Part shown: positions 32,365-41,002 of the stretch, piece by piece | How the letters are laid out: every line of letters starts with the position of its first letter | Position numbering within the stretch: position 1 is the stretch's first letter | Assembly: GCA_026391675.1 (NCBI GenBank) | Contig: JAPLDQ010000045.1 | Location: forward strand, 62,001 to 126,000 | From: Bacteroidota bacterium | GTDB taxonomy: Bacteria; Bacteroidota; Bacteroidia; Bacteroidales; JACABE01 | Reading direction: 5' to 3' | DNA length: 64,000 bases | Made by a program: the position numbers and the translations under genes | The notes under the pieces: model-generated | What the model was told of the DNA's origin: nothing | Database searches by the model: none | The model's input: only the letters and a program-made list of their open reading frames with translations

Positions 32365-35300
32365 GTTATTTAAAAACCGATAAGCTCCAATTGGATATCA
32401 TCATTAATGGTGATGAAAGCCGTAAAGAATTAATGAAACTGGAAGGCCAGGGGAAGCAGCTCCGTAATGAGTTGAAAAAGATGACTGAAGGCACAGATGA
32501 TTATATTAAGAAATCGAATGAGCTGAAGCAGGTGGAAGCACGTATGGAAGGCATACGCAAAGAAATTGGATTGACGGGTGCCACTATGAAGGAATTGCGT
32601 GCACGCCAGCGGGAACTGAATATGACGATGCAGAATATGGATCCACGCTTACCTCAATATAAATTGCTGCATACTGAATTGACTCAGGTGAATGCTCGTA
32701 TGGCTGAATTGCGTGGCACTTCGCAAGCTACAGGTTTATCGATGAAGGGGATGGCTGATGGGTTTAACCGTTATATGGGTATATTTATGGCTGCCACCGC
32801 CACACTTACCGGATTTGTATTGGGAATAAAATCGGCCAAGAAGGCTTTTGATGATTTTAATCAGGCTAAAGCGAACTTATCTGCTTTGACAGGACTGGAA
32901 GGTAGCGACCTTGAATGGTTTGGGCAACAGGCTAAAAAAATGGGTACCGAAACCCAGGAAGGCGGAATTAAAATTACCAAGAGTGCAACTGATATACTGC
33001 GCGCATACACGCTGATGGGAAGTGCCAAGCCTGAATTATTGAAAGATAAGGAAGCCTTGAATGAAGTTACCAAACAGGCATTAATATTAGCCGAAGCTTC
33101 GCAAATGGAAACAGAACCGGCAGTATCATCACTTGCTAATATAATGAACCAGTTTGGTGCCGGAGCAGATAAAGCAGCTCAATTTGTTAATGTATTGGCT
33201 GCAGGTGCTAAAGAAGGTGCAGCTGAAGTTCCTGATTTGAATGAAGCTATTTTAAAGTTTGGTGCTGCTGCACAGGTTGCCAACGTAAGTGTGGAGCAAA
33301 GCGTTGGGTTGGTAGAAGCATTGGGTGAAAAAGGTATAAAGGGTGAGATAGCAGGAACAGGGTTGAAAAATATGCTTATTAAATTGATGTCGGGTGCTGA
33401 TGATACCAATCCTAAAATAGTGGGCATTAATACTGCACTGGATAACCTTGCTACCAAGAACCTGAATGCTGCTGAAATGACCAAGCTTTTTGGTTTGGAA
33501 AATTATACCGTTGCCCAAAATCTTGTTACTAACCGCAAACGTGCCGAAGAATTAACTACAGCTATTACCGGTACCAATGTGGCTTATGAAATGGCCAATA
33601 AAACTACCAATACCAGCAAGGCTGCTTTAGCTCAGGCAATGAACCGTTTTCAGTTGCTTGCCATTGAGTTAGGAGAAAAATTAACCCCTGCGTTAACTGC
33701 TGTAACAGGATGGACGGCTAAACTGGTGAGTGGGACTATTGTTTTTATTGATGTAATAAAGAATAATAAGGGGGTTATTATTGGACTAGTTGGTGCTTTT
33801 ATTGCCCTGAATGCTGCCAAGGTTAAAAATATTGGTGTGATGGCTTTGCAGCATCTTACGTTGAAGCAAGGGATTGGATTACGCATTAAGGATGCTATTT
33901 TATTAGAAGCCGGAATAATAAAAGAAGAAATTCATGCTGCTGTTATTGGCAAAACTACTATAATGCAGAAAGCTGCTGCAATAGCAACTGTTGCCTGGCA
34001 ACGTGCATTGACATTACTTGGAGGACCTATCGGTTTAGCCATTGCAGGACTTACTGCTATAGCTACAGCTCTTATGATTTATAATCAACGCACTAGTGAA
34101 GCCCAGCGTTTGGCTGAATTAAAAAACGAAATTGAAACCAAGGGATTAGTAAATACAGCTGAACAACAGGTACAATTGGCTTTATTGATTGGTATTTCCA
34201 AGGATGAGCACAGGAGTAAGAAAGATAGGATAGATGCCATTAAAGAACTGAATAAAATTTCTCCTGAATACCTGGGTAATTTGACGCTTGAAAATATTAA
34301 CACCAAAGCAGCTACGAAATCTGTAAATGATTATACTGCAGCATTAATTAATCAAGCTAAAGCTCAAGCTTCTCTTGAAAAAATTAAAGAAATTCAAAAA
34401 GAAATATTAGAATTAAGCAGTAATCAAACTAAAGAAGGTGTAGGGTTTTTTGAAGGAGCATGGAATGTACTTACTTCGGGAGGGAATGGAGCTATTGCTG
34501 CCAGTAAAAATATAGTAACAGCGTATAATAATACCCAGGATAAACTTAAAGAATTAAAAAATCAACAGCAAGTATTAACCGAAGAATTTACAAAAAAACA
34601 AGTAGCTGCTACTGTTACCGGTGAGGGTACAATTACAACAATTAAAAAAGATGCTGCGGCACAGCGTGCTGAACTGGAAGAAAAAACGGATGCTGAATTA
34701 ATAGAACTACGATCAACATCGTATGATAAACTTGAAAAACAACTTATAAAAGAGATATTGGCCAAACGTAAGTTGAATGCAAAGGGAAATAAAGATGCTT
34801 TTGATGCTGAAAAAGCTTATCAGGAGTTGATGATTGACATGATGCAGGAAGGTTATGATAAAGAAATTGCCAAGGAGGAACTTAAACATACTAAAAATTT
34901 ATATCAGTTTAAAGGTAGTAATAAACTGCTTGAATTAGAAGCTGACAGACATAAGAAGGAGCTTGATAAAATACGTACAACAGTGGCTAAAAAAGATAAA
35001 AAGCCATTAGGCCCTGAAAATTATGATTATGATGCAGAAATAGCGAAGGGAAGGCAGAAAGCCATTGATGAAGCCAGAAAAGCAGCCAACGAAGCCCGTG
35101 ATAATGTTGATTTGGATGTAAAAATGGGTAAACTTAATCCTGCAGATGCCAACCAAGAAAAGTTGAACATTGAAATGGCTTATCTGGGACAACTTTACCT
35201 GCTAAGAAAAAGATCCGGACAGGATACAGTGCAGATAGAAAAGCAAATGGCGGATAAAATGCGCGATATAGATGAAGAATATTATAAAAAGAAGCGCAAA

Positions 35301-35972
35301 GATGTGCTAGAAGCCGGTGCATTGCAAGCCTTACAAAATGCAGGAAATGCCAAGAGTTTTGAAGAAGCAGGCAAATTGGTATTACAGGGAATACGTGATA
35401 CCATTAAAGCTTATCTGGCGGAAGCTATGGCCGGAATGATAGCTAATGAATTTGCCACCAAAGGTATATTTGGCGCAATAACTGCTGCTGCCGGTGCTGC
35501 CCTTGTTAATGTGGCTTTTGAAACGCTGGTGCCCAGTTTTGCATCCGGTAATGTGGATGTGATTGGGGCTAGTAATGGTAAACATTACAGAGCCAGGGCG
35601 GGTGTAAATGTTAATTCTCCTATGCTGGTAAAATCGCCTACCATTATGGGCAGTGCTAATGGTAATCCTTTCCTGATGGGTGAAGAAATGCCTGAATTGG
35701 TTATTGATGGTCCGCGGACAAAGAATATAATGCTTAATTATCCTCAGATATTTGATGCCATAAGGAGTGTACCGCAATATGCTTCGGGTAATGTAGGCAG
35801 TAAAGAAACGATAAGGGAATCGATGTTTGCTGATCCTCGTTTGCTTGAGGCGATTGAAACACTTAACAGGAAAATGGATGGGGTGAGCTTGCTTACGCTT
35901 AGGAATAAACTGAAAAGGGAGGAAGATAAGGTGAGTGTGGTTAATTCGAAGTTTGGGACGGAGGTGAAATAG
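32361..35972 (+). CDS. Tail tape measure protein (TP901 type)
   Basis: 1203 aa. N-terminal coiled coil (~10-130, EGQGKQLRNELKKMTEGTDD). TP901-like core (~150-360) with DILRAYTLMGSAKPELLKDK, AAEVPDLNEAILKFGAAAQV, SVGLVEALGEKGIKG. Hydrophobic segments at ~470-485 (GVIIGLVGAFIALNAAK) and ~550-575 (GGPIGLAIAGLTAIATALMI). Long helical C-terminal half. Sets tail length and likely helps DNA cross the membrane. Its length would predict a tail on the order of 180 nm by the usual ~1.5 angstrom per residue rule. Confidence 0.9.
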   Translation: MSYLKTDKLQLDIIINGDESRKELMKLEGQGKQLRNELKKMTEGTDDYIKKSNELKQVEARMEGIRKEIGLTGATMKELRARQRELNMTMQNMDPRLPQYKLLHTELTQVNARMAELRGTSQATGLSMKGMADGFNRYMGIFMAATATLTGFVLGIKSAKKAFDDFNQAKANLSALTGLEGSDLEWFGQQAKKMGTETQEGGIKITKSATDILRAYTLMGSAKPELLKDKEALNEVTKQALILAEASQMETEPAVSSLANIMNQFGAGADKAAQFVNVLAAGAKEGAAEVPDLNEAILKFGAAAQVANVSVEQSVGLVEALGEKGIKGEIAGTGLKNMLIKLMSGADDTNPKIVGINTALDNLATKNLNAAEMTKLFGLENYTVAQNLVTNRKRAEELTTAITGTNVAYEMANKTTNTSKAALAQAMNRFQLLAIELGEKLTPALTAVTGWTAKLVSGTIVFIDVIKNNKGVIIGLVGAFIALNAAKVKNIGVMALQHLTLKQGIGLRIKDAILLEAGIIKEEIHAAVIGKTTIMQKAAAIATVAWQRALTLLGGPIGLAIAGLTAIATALMIYNQRTSEAQRLAELKNEIETKGLVNTAEQQVQLALLIGISKDEHRSKKDRIDAIKELNKISPEYLGNLTLENINTKAATKSVNDYTAALINQAKAQASLEKIKEIQKEILELSSNQTKEGVGFFEGAWNVLTSGGNGAIAASKNIVTAYNNTQDKLKELKNQQQVLTEEFTKKQVAATVTGEGTITTIKKDAAAQRAELEEKTDAELIELRSTSYDKLEKQLIKEILAKRKLNAKGNKDAFDAEKAYQELMIDMMQEGYDKEIAKEELKHTKNLYQFKGSNKLLELEADRHKKELDKIRTTVAKKDKKPLGPENYDYDAEIAKGRQKAIDEARKAANEARDNVDLDVKMGKLNPADANQEKLNIEMAYLGQLYLLRKRSGQDTVQIEKQMADKMRDIDEEYYKKKRKDVLEAGALQALQNAGNAKSFEEAGKLVLQGIRDTIKAYLAEAMAGMIANEFATKGIFGAITAAAGAALVNVAFETLVPSFASGNVDVIGASNGKHYRARAGVNVNSPMLVKSPTIMGSANGNPFLMGEEMPELVIDGPRTKNIMLNYPQIFDAIRSVPQYASGNVGSKETIRESMFADPRLLEAIETLNRKMDGVSLLTLRNKLKREEDKVSVVNSKFGTEVK

Positions 35973-36001
35973 AGTTATGAGTTATGAATTATAAATTATG
36001 A

Positions 36002-36032
36002 ATGAGATACTTCGCTTCGCTCAGTATGATAA
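36002..36032. repeat. REP-like palindrome, family B short form
   Basis: ATGAGATACTTCGCTTCGC followed by TCAGTATGATAAG, preceded by AATTATAAATTATG as at 26650. Sits between the tape measure stop and late promoter P7. Confidence 0.7.
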
Positions 36033-36047
36033 GTAGAGATATTTGTG

Positions 36048-36084
36048 TCCTTTATATTTGATGGTGATTTAAATAATATTGCAG
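36048..36084 (+). promoter_or_regulatory. Late promoter P7 (leaderless type)
   Basis: TCCTTTAT (36048-36055), 18-base spacer, TAATATTGCAG (36074-36084). ATG at 36086. Confidence 0.72.
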
Positions 36085-36085
36085 T

Positions 36086-37660
36086 ATGATTAGTACGACA
36101 AAATTTCCGGATGCGCTTGCACTTGTAGAAAATCCTGTTTGGGTGGGATTGCATACTGATAATTTGTATAGTGGGGTAAATACTAAAGCCAGTATCCATC
36201 TAAAATTTACAAGTTTTGCAACGGCGGGTGATTCGTTTTGTTTGAATTTTATGGGCAATGCTATGGTTTTTAGTTTTGCTACGTTCCCTGATAATACAGG
36301 AACTCAATTGCTCCCTGATGGCGGTGGGTTGCCAATAAATATATGGTATAATATTTTGTGTACTGTGCTGAGTAAAAATTATCTGGTTTCGAAGTATTAT
36401 AAAGCTGAAGTAACTTCGCTTGGTGTGATGCTGAGTGCCATTGTTAGTGGTTCGGATTATAATATAACTGCTACTGCTATAAACGTTGCAGGGATGACCA
36501 GTACTCCTACATCGGGCATAGATGCTGTGCAACGTGAGGGATTTAAAATTATACTGCAACTGCTGAGTGCTACTGATGATATTGTGTACGAAGAAGTATT
36601 GGATGTGGATGCCAGTGGTAATGCTGCCGTGGATATTTCGGAAATACTGCTGCCTCAGTTGGAGAATAAATTTACTTTCCCCTCGGTATCGTATGCTACC
36701 TTTATTAAACATAGTGGTATGTGCAAGGCTTTTAGCGTAAGATTTGCAGAAAAATATGAGAATACGGTATTTGTTTTTTCTCAAAAATATGCGTTCCATG
36801 CCATAAAAGCCGGTATAAGCAAACTTGACCAGGCTGTATTTAATTCGAATAACAGCAGTTTTTATGCAAAACTGCTGGCAACTAAAGGTTTTTTGACGAA
36901 TGCACCCAGGGTACAGCATATAACTCCCACCGGACGTGGACGTTTATATTTTTGCAATATGCAGGGATATACTACCATTAAAACTATGGTAGAATTTTAC
37001 GTAGATAATAGTTTGGATGAAACAGTAGCACAGGAAACTATTAGCGGACTGGCTGCTTTTGATGTATTGGAACTAATAACAGATCCTTACTTTTATATTG
37101 GGCCTAGTAATAATAAATTTGTATTTTACCTGACTGATAATGATGATAACCCTATAAGTGAAAAGGTTACCTATATAATAGATACGGACACTTATTATAA
37201 CAGCCGTGAAATATTATTCCGCAGTGGCCAGGGTGGGTATGATATTTTTATGATGAAGGGTGCAGGTATTGCTGATGCTGACTTTGAACGCAAATTATTT
37301 AATAAGGCATTGCCCCTAAATTTTACAACCGATACAACCGAAACCAGCCAGGGGAATGTTTTACAACACAAAAATCTTACAGTAAACTCAGGATGGATAA
37401 CAGCTGCCGAATTGATGTGGTTGAATGATATATTTATGAATAAAGAGGTTTACTTATTGCTGAATAACAAGGCTGTACCGTTTGTAATTATAAATAAAAA
37501 ACAAACGCTAAAAAAAGATAATAACTTTTTATACTCGTTGGAAATTGAATTACAGGAAAGCTACAGCAATACGCATAACTCTGACCTTAATAATTTATTA
37601 ACCGCCAATGCAACAGTAGTTGGAGGCTGGACCATAGGCGGTAATTTTATTATACATTAA
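36086..37660 (+). CDS. Tail protein downstream of tape measure
   Basis: 524 aa, beta-rich (VWVGLHTDNLYSG, FVFYLTDNDDNPIS, YSLEIELQESYSN). No family recognised. The gene directly after the tape measure is usually a distal tail or tail-tip protein, and its length fits. ATG five bases after P7. Confidence 0.6.
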   Translation: MISTTKFPDALALVENPVWVGLHTDNLYSGVNTKASIHLKFTSFATAGDSFCLNFMGNAMVFSFATFPDNTGTQLLPDGGGLPINIWYNILCTVLSKNYLVSKYYKAEVTSLGVMLSAIVSGSDYNITATAINVAGMTSTPTSGIDAVQREGFKIILQLLSATDDIVYEEVLDVDASGNAAVDISEILLPQLENKFTFPSVSYATFIKHSGMCKAFSVRFAEKYENTVFVFSQKYAFHAIKAGISKLDQAVFNSNNSSFYAKLLATKGFLTNAPRVQHITPTGRGRLYFCNMQGYTTIKTMVEFYVDNSLDETVAQETISGLAAFDVLELITDPYFYIGPSNNKFVFYLTDNDDNPISEKVTYIIDTDTYYNSREILFRSGQGGYDIFMMKGAGIADADFERKLFNKALPLNFTTDTTETSQGNVLQHKNLTVNSGWITAAELMWLNDIFMNKEVYLLLNNKAVPFVIINKKQTLKKDNNFLYSLEIELQESYSNTHNSDLNNLLTANATVVGGWTIGGNFIIH

Positions 37661-37672
37661 CAATATAAGAAC

Positions 37673-38743
37673 ATGATAGTTAGTAAAGAGACCTTGAAAT
37701 CGTTTTTTAAACTGAATGACGTTCCTACGGCTGATCAGTTTGCATCGTTGATAGATTCGATGAGGCATATTAATGATTTTGTATTGATACCACAGCAACT
37801 GCCATTGACAGCAGATTTTGACAGTGCTGCCATGGAGGGCCTAGCTGATGGATGGATGTTTAGGATTGACACTAATAGTATTGGTGATGCAAGTCTTGAA
37901 AGGAGTTTTAATAAGGGTTATATTTACTGGAGGGATGAAGACTGGGTTGTATTGTGGGAAGATATTAGTGTTGATATTCCATTGGGCGAAATGATAAATA
38001 GTGCCACCGAAGTAGATGAAACTGAGGATGGCAGTATGCTGATGTTATGGAGCAGTGTAAGAAATGTTTTTAATAAAATTGGCACTACGAATTTTATAGC
38101 TCAACTAAAAGCTTATTTTGATGAGCTGTATAATAACTATACGCTGGAAGATAAGGCTGTGAGCCTTGCAAAAATGGCTGATGTAGCAACAAAAACTGTT
38201 TTCTACAGAAAAACATACGGAAGCGGAACACCTGAAGTACAAACGCTGGAAACGCTTAAAACTGATTTGAATATATTGCAGGAAAAACCTGTATTATCAA
38301 TATGCAGTGAATTGCCTACGGCAGATTTGACGGAAGGCGATCGCTATTTTGTAATAGCCGGTGAACTGGCTATGAAAATAGCTGAATGGACGGGTAGTGA
38401 ATGGATAAGTAAAGTTATTACTACAGGAAAATCGTTTTACAGTTATACGCAAAAGAATTTTATTGTACGCACGCCAACCGGATATGATGTGGCTAGCGGA
38501 AGTGTGCCGTTTGTGGATAATTTTACATCAGATGTAATAAATGAAGTATTAATTGGTAACAGAAATGGATTAAACCGTATTTTCAGAACTTCGAATACTT
38601 TTTTAATTGATTCTATTGTAGTCTTTTTGGGTGGTTTAAAGGAATCTGATTTTGATATACTGGATAACGAAACTATACAATTTGGCGCAGCTCCTAATCC
38701 TGAATTATTACCAACAGCAGTTTATAAAAAGGTAATTATTTAA
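37673..38743 (+). CDS. Tail fibre-like protein
   Basis: 356 aa. Starts VSKETLKSFFKLNDVPTADQ, a pattern seen at the base of Bacteroidota phage fibres. A middle segment (ICSELPTADLTEGDRYFVIA, MKIAEWTGSEW) resembles fibre shaft motifs that attach a receptor-binding tip. Followed after two bases by the next fibre gene. Fibre role is inferred. Confidence 0.6.
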   Translation: MIVSKETLKSFFKLNDVPTADQFASLIDSMRHINDFVLIPQQLPLTADFDSAAMEGLADGWMFRIDTNSIGDASLERSFNKGYIYWRDEDWVVLWEDISVDIPLGEMINSATEVDETEDGSMLMLWSSVRNVFNKIGTTNFIAQLKAYFDELYNNYTLEDKAVSLAKMADVATKTVFYRKTYGSGTPEVQTLETLKTDLNILQEKPVLSICSELPTADLTEGDRYFVIAGELAMKIAEWTGSEWISKVITTGKSFYSYTQKNFIVRTPTGYDVASGSVPFVDNFTSDVINEVLIGNRNGLNRIFRTSNTFLIDSIVVFLGGLKESDFDILDNETIQFGAAPNPELLPTAVYKKVII

Positions 38744-38745
38744 TA

Positions 38746-40299
38746 ATGGAAAAAGTACTCAGTTCTGAACAACTTTTAATTGATGCTGATTTAGATGCTA
38801 ATGGCAAAAAAATAAAGAATCTTGCTGCAGCAGTAAATCCAGACGAAGCTGTTAATTTGGGGCAGATGGAGGAAGCTATTGGAGGTGGTTCTGATGCTGA
38901 AACAGAAGCTTCTATAGCTGCAATTATAACAGGAGCTTCGGCATGTCAGATTCTAGGTGAGGATGAAATGCCATTTTACAAGAAAGTAGGCGGTTTGCTT
39001 AAGAAAGTAACGTATGCTAATTTTATGCTTTATTTAAATGATGCTGCAGGAATTTTTACAAATAAGAGAATAATAAAAAGGAAAATGAATCTTCCTTTTA
39101 TAGACGAGCTTATTCCTGAAGTCGATACTTATGACGAGTTTATATTAACAGGTCAGGAAAGAAATCTATTAGTTTCTAATTATGTAACATCTACTCCAGA
39201 AGAAGGAGACCGTATGCTTATTTACATCTTTGCTGTCGGAGTTTATACAGTAGGTTGGGAAAATAAATATGTATCATATGCCGGTTACTCTTTACCTACC
39301 GCTACAATAGCAAATAAAAGACAAATATTAGAATTTAGATATGAAGCAAATTCTCATGTTTGGACTTTAGTAAAATATGATATTCAAGATTTGCCTTTCG
39401 TAAGAGACGCTTATTACGTTCATACGGATAACAATTTTACAACAATTCTTAAAAATATTTATGATGCTCTTGTTTCATTTCCCGGATTTGGTACAGACCA
39501 CGCCAACGCAGCTTATGGAGACCACACCCACTCAGACATATATGAACCAGCTAATTCTAATATTCAGACACACATAACGGGAACTACTCATGCTCCTAGT
39601 AATGCTCAAAAGAATAGCGATATTACAAAAGCTGAAATAGAAGCTGTATTAACCGGTGAATTGACAAGTCATTCACACGCTCCAGCTGGCTCATTATGGA
39701 CTTTGCTCCCTGGTACGCCTGTACGAATTGGAAACACATCTTTCAGGGTGACGGGTGATGTTACAAGTTATGTTGCCAAAGGTTTGGTATTAAAATGGAC
39801 AGAAAGTGCGGTTGTTAAATGTGCTATGGTTAGTATTGCTTCGACTTATTCTAATCCAAATACAACAATTACGATTGTAGGTGATATAATGGCAAGTATA
39901 GATGCAAGTAGTTTAAAATATTATTTACTAGAACCAACATTAGCAAGATTTGCTTATGCCGGAACAGTAGGTGCAACTGGAGTTGATGTTATGAATATGT
40001 TTCCATCAGATAAACCCTATAGAATATTAGGAGGCCAAATGCAAGTTAGAACAGTAGCTTCTACATCAGGAACTACTACAGTCGATATTAATGTTGGTGG
40101 AACTACAGTATTTACAACTAAATTAACATTAGCTTATAATTCATTAGCTTCTGTAGTATTTACAGCAGATAATGGAAGCTCATTAGCTGCAGATAATCAA
40201 GTTACAATTGATATTGATGGTGTAACAGCAACGACATTTCCAGTTGATTTATATATTCAATTATATTTATTTCCAACACGTTTATTAAATCTATCATGA
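38746..40299 (+). CDS. Tail fibre / receptor-binding protein
   Basis: 517 aa. The N-terminal LDANGKKIKNLAAAVNPDEA followed by VNLGQ is the typical trimeric phage-fibre attachment motif ('K-I-x-N-L...P-x-D-A-V-N'). Middle contains His-rich HANAAYGDHTHSDIY and HSHAP, metal-binding fibre-like spots. The C-terminal ~150 residues form a beta-rich tip (TSGTTTVDINVGGTTVFTTK). More AT-rich than upstream tail genes, suggesting a recent exchange of host-range modules. Confidence 0.72.
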   Translation: MEKVLSSEQLLIDADLDANGKKIKNLAAAVNPDEAVNLGQMEEAIGGGSDAETEASIAAIITGASACQILGEDEMPFYKKVGGLLKKVTYANFMLYLNDAAGIFTNKRIIKRKMNLPFIDELIPEVDTYDEFILTGQERNLLVSNYVTSTPEEGDRMLIYIFAVGVYTVGWENKYVSYAGYSLPTATIANKRQILEFRYEANSHVWTLVKYDIQDLPFVRDAYYVHTDNNFTTILKNIYDALVSFPGFGTDHANAAYGDHTHSDIYEPANSNIQTHITGTTHAPSNAQKNSDITKAEIEAVLTGELTSHSHAPAGSLWTLLPGTPVRIGNTSFRVTGDVTSYVAKGLVLKWTESAVVKCAMVSIASTYSNPNTTITIVGDIMASIDASSLKYYLLEPTLARFAYAGTVGATGVDVMNMFPSDKPYRILGGQMQVRTVASTSGTTTVDINVGGTTVFTTKLTLAYNSLASVVFTADNGSSLAADNQVTIDIDGVTATTFPVDLYIQLYLFPTRLLNLS

Positions 40300-40300
40300 T

Positions 40301-40987
40301 ATGAGTTTAGGAGAATATATAAGTGCCGAATCTGGAATAACAAAAGGACTTTACCATTTTAATGGTAATGGGAATGATAGCTCTGGGAATGGTAAGAATT
40401 TATCAGGAACCGGGATTACTTATTCTTTAGCTAATGGTAAATTTGGGCAGGGTGCGGGTATGACAACAGGTAATTTATCTTTAGCCAATAATCTTGGAAT
40501 TGATGGTGGAAGTGTAACGATTTCTATATGGGTAAAAAAGACCAACACTATAGGCCTTAATAAATATGGAGGAATTATTGATCAAAATTCAAATATAAGT
40601 AAAACAGGTTATACAATAGGATTTTCAAATGATGCGGGTGTGATGAATATTTATATTAACAGATGTAGATTAGGTGTTGCAGATCAAACAATAGGATATG
40701 CTTATACTATATCATCCACAAAATTTGATAATATATGTCTAACTTATAATTCAGCAACAACAATACTTACATTATACCTTAATGGTTCTTATATTAATTC
40801 CAGAACAGCATCAGGGAATGGGACCTCTAATATAAATGGTTTTGAAATAGGGGATTATTATGGAGGTGGAAGTACTGCAAAATTCAACAGCAATGTTGAC
40901 GAAGTAATAATTGACAATGTTGAATGGTCTGCAGAAAAATACAAAAAATATTATTCAATGTGTAAAGGAAGATTTGGGATATTATAA
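40301..40987 (+). CDS. LamG/concanavalin-like lectin protein
   Basis: 228 aa. GLYHFNGNGNDSSGNG at the start, SVTISIWVKK, ICLTYNSATTILTLYLNG and the ending DEVIIDNVEWSAEKYKKYY are the order of a LamG/laminin-G-3 jelly-roll domain (carbohydrate-binding). One base after the fibre gene. Likely an adhesin or fibre tip that binds surface glycans. Confidence 0.8.
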   Translation: MSLGEYISAESGITKGLYHFNGNGNDSSGNGKNLSGTGITYSLANGKFGQGAGMTTGNLSLANNLGIDGGSVTISIWVKKTNTIGLNKYGGIIDQNSNISKTGYTIGFSNDAGVMNIYINRCRLGVADQTIGYAYTISSTKFDNICLTYNSATTILTLYLNGSYINSRTASGNGTSNINGFEIGDYYGGGSTAKFNSNVDEVIIDNVEWSAEKYKKYYSMCKGRFGIL

Positions 40988-41002
40988 TTAATAAAAGTTA
41001 CT

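Noticed and set aside
22070-36032. CRISPR array
   Set aside because: The repeats are palindromic and irregularly spaced, with genes rather than spacers between them. No cas genes are present.
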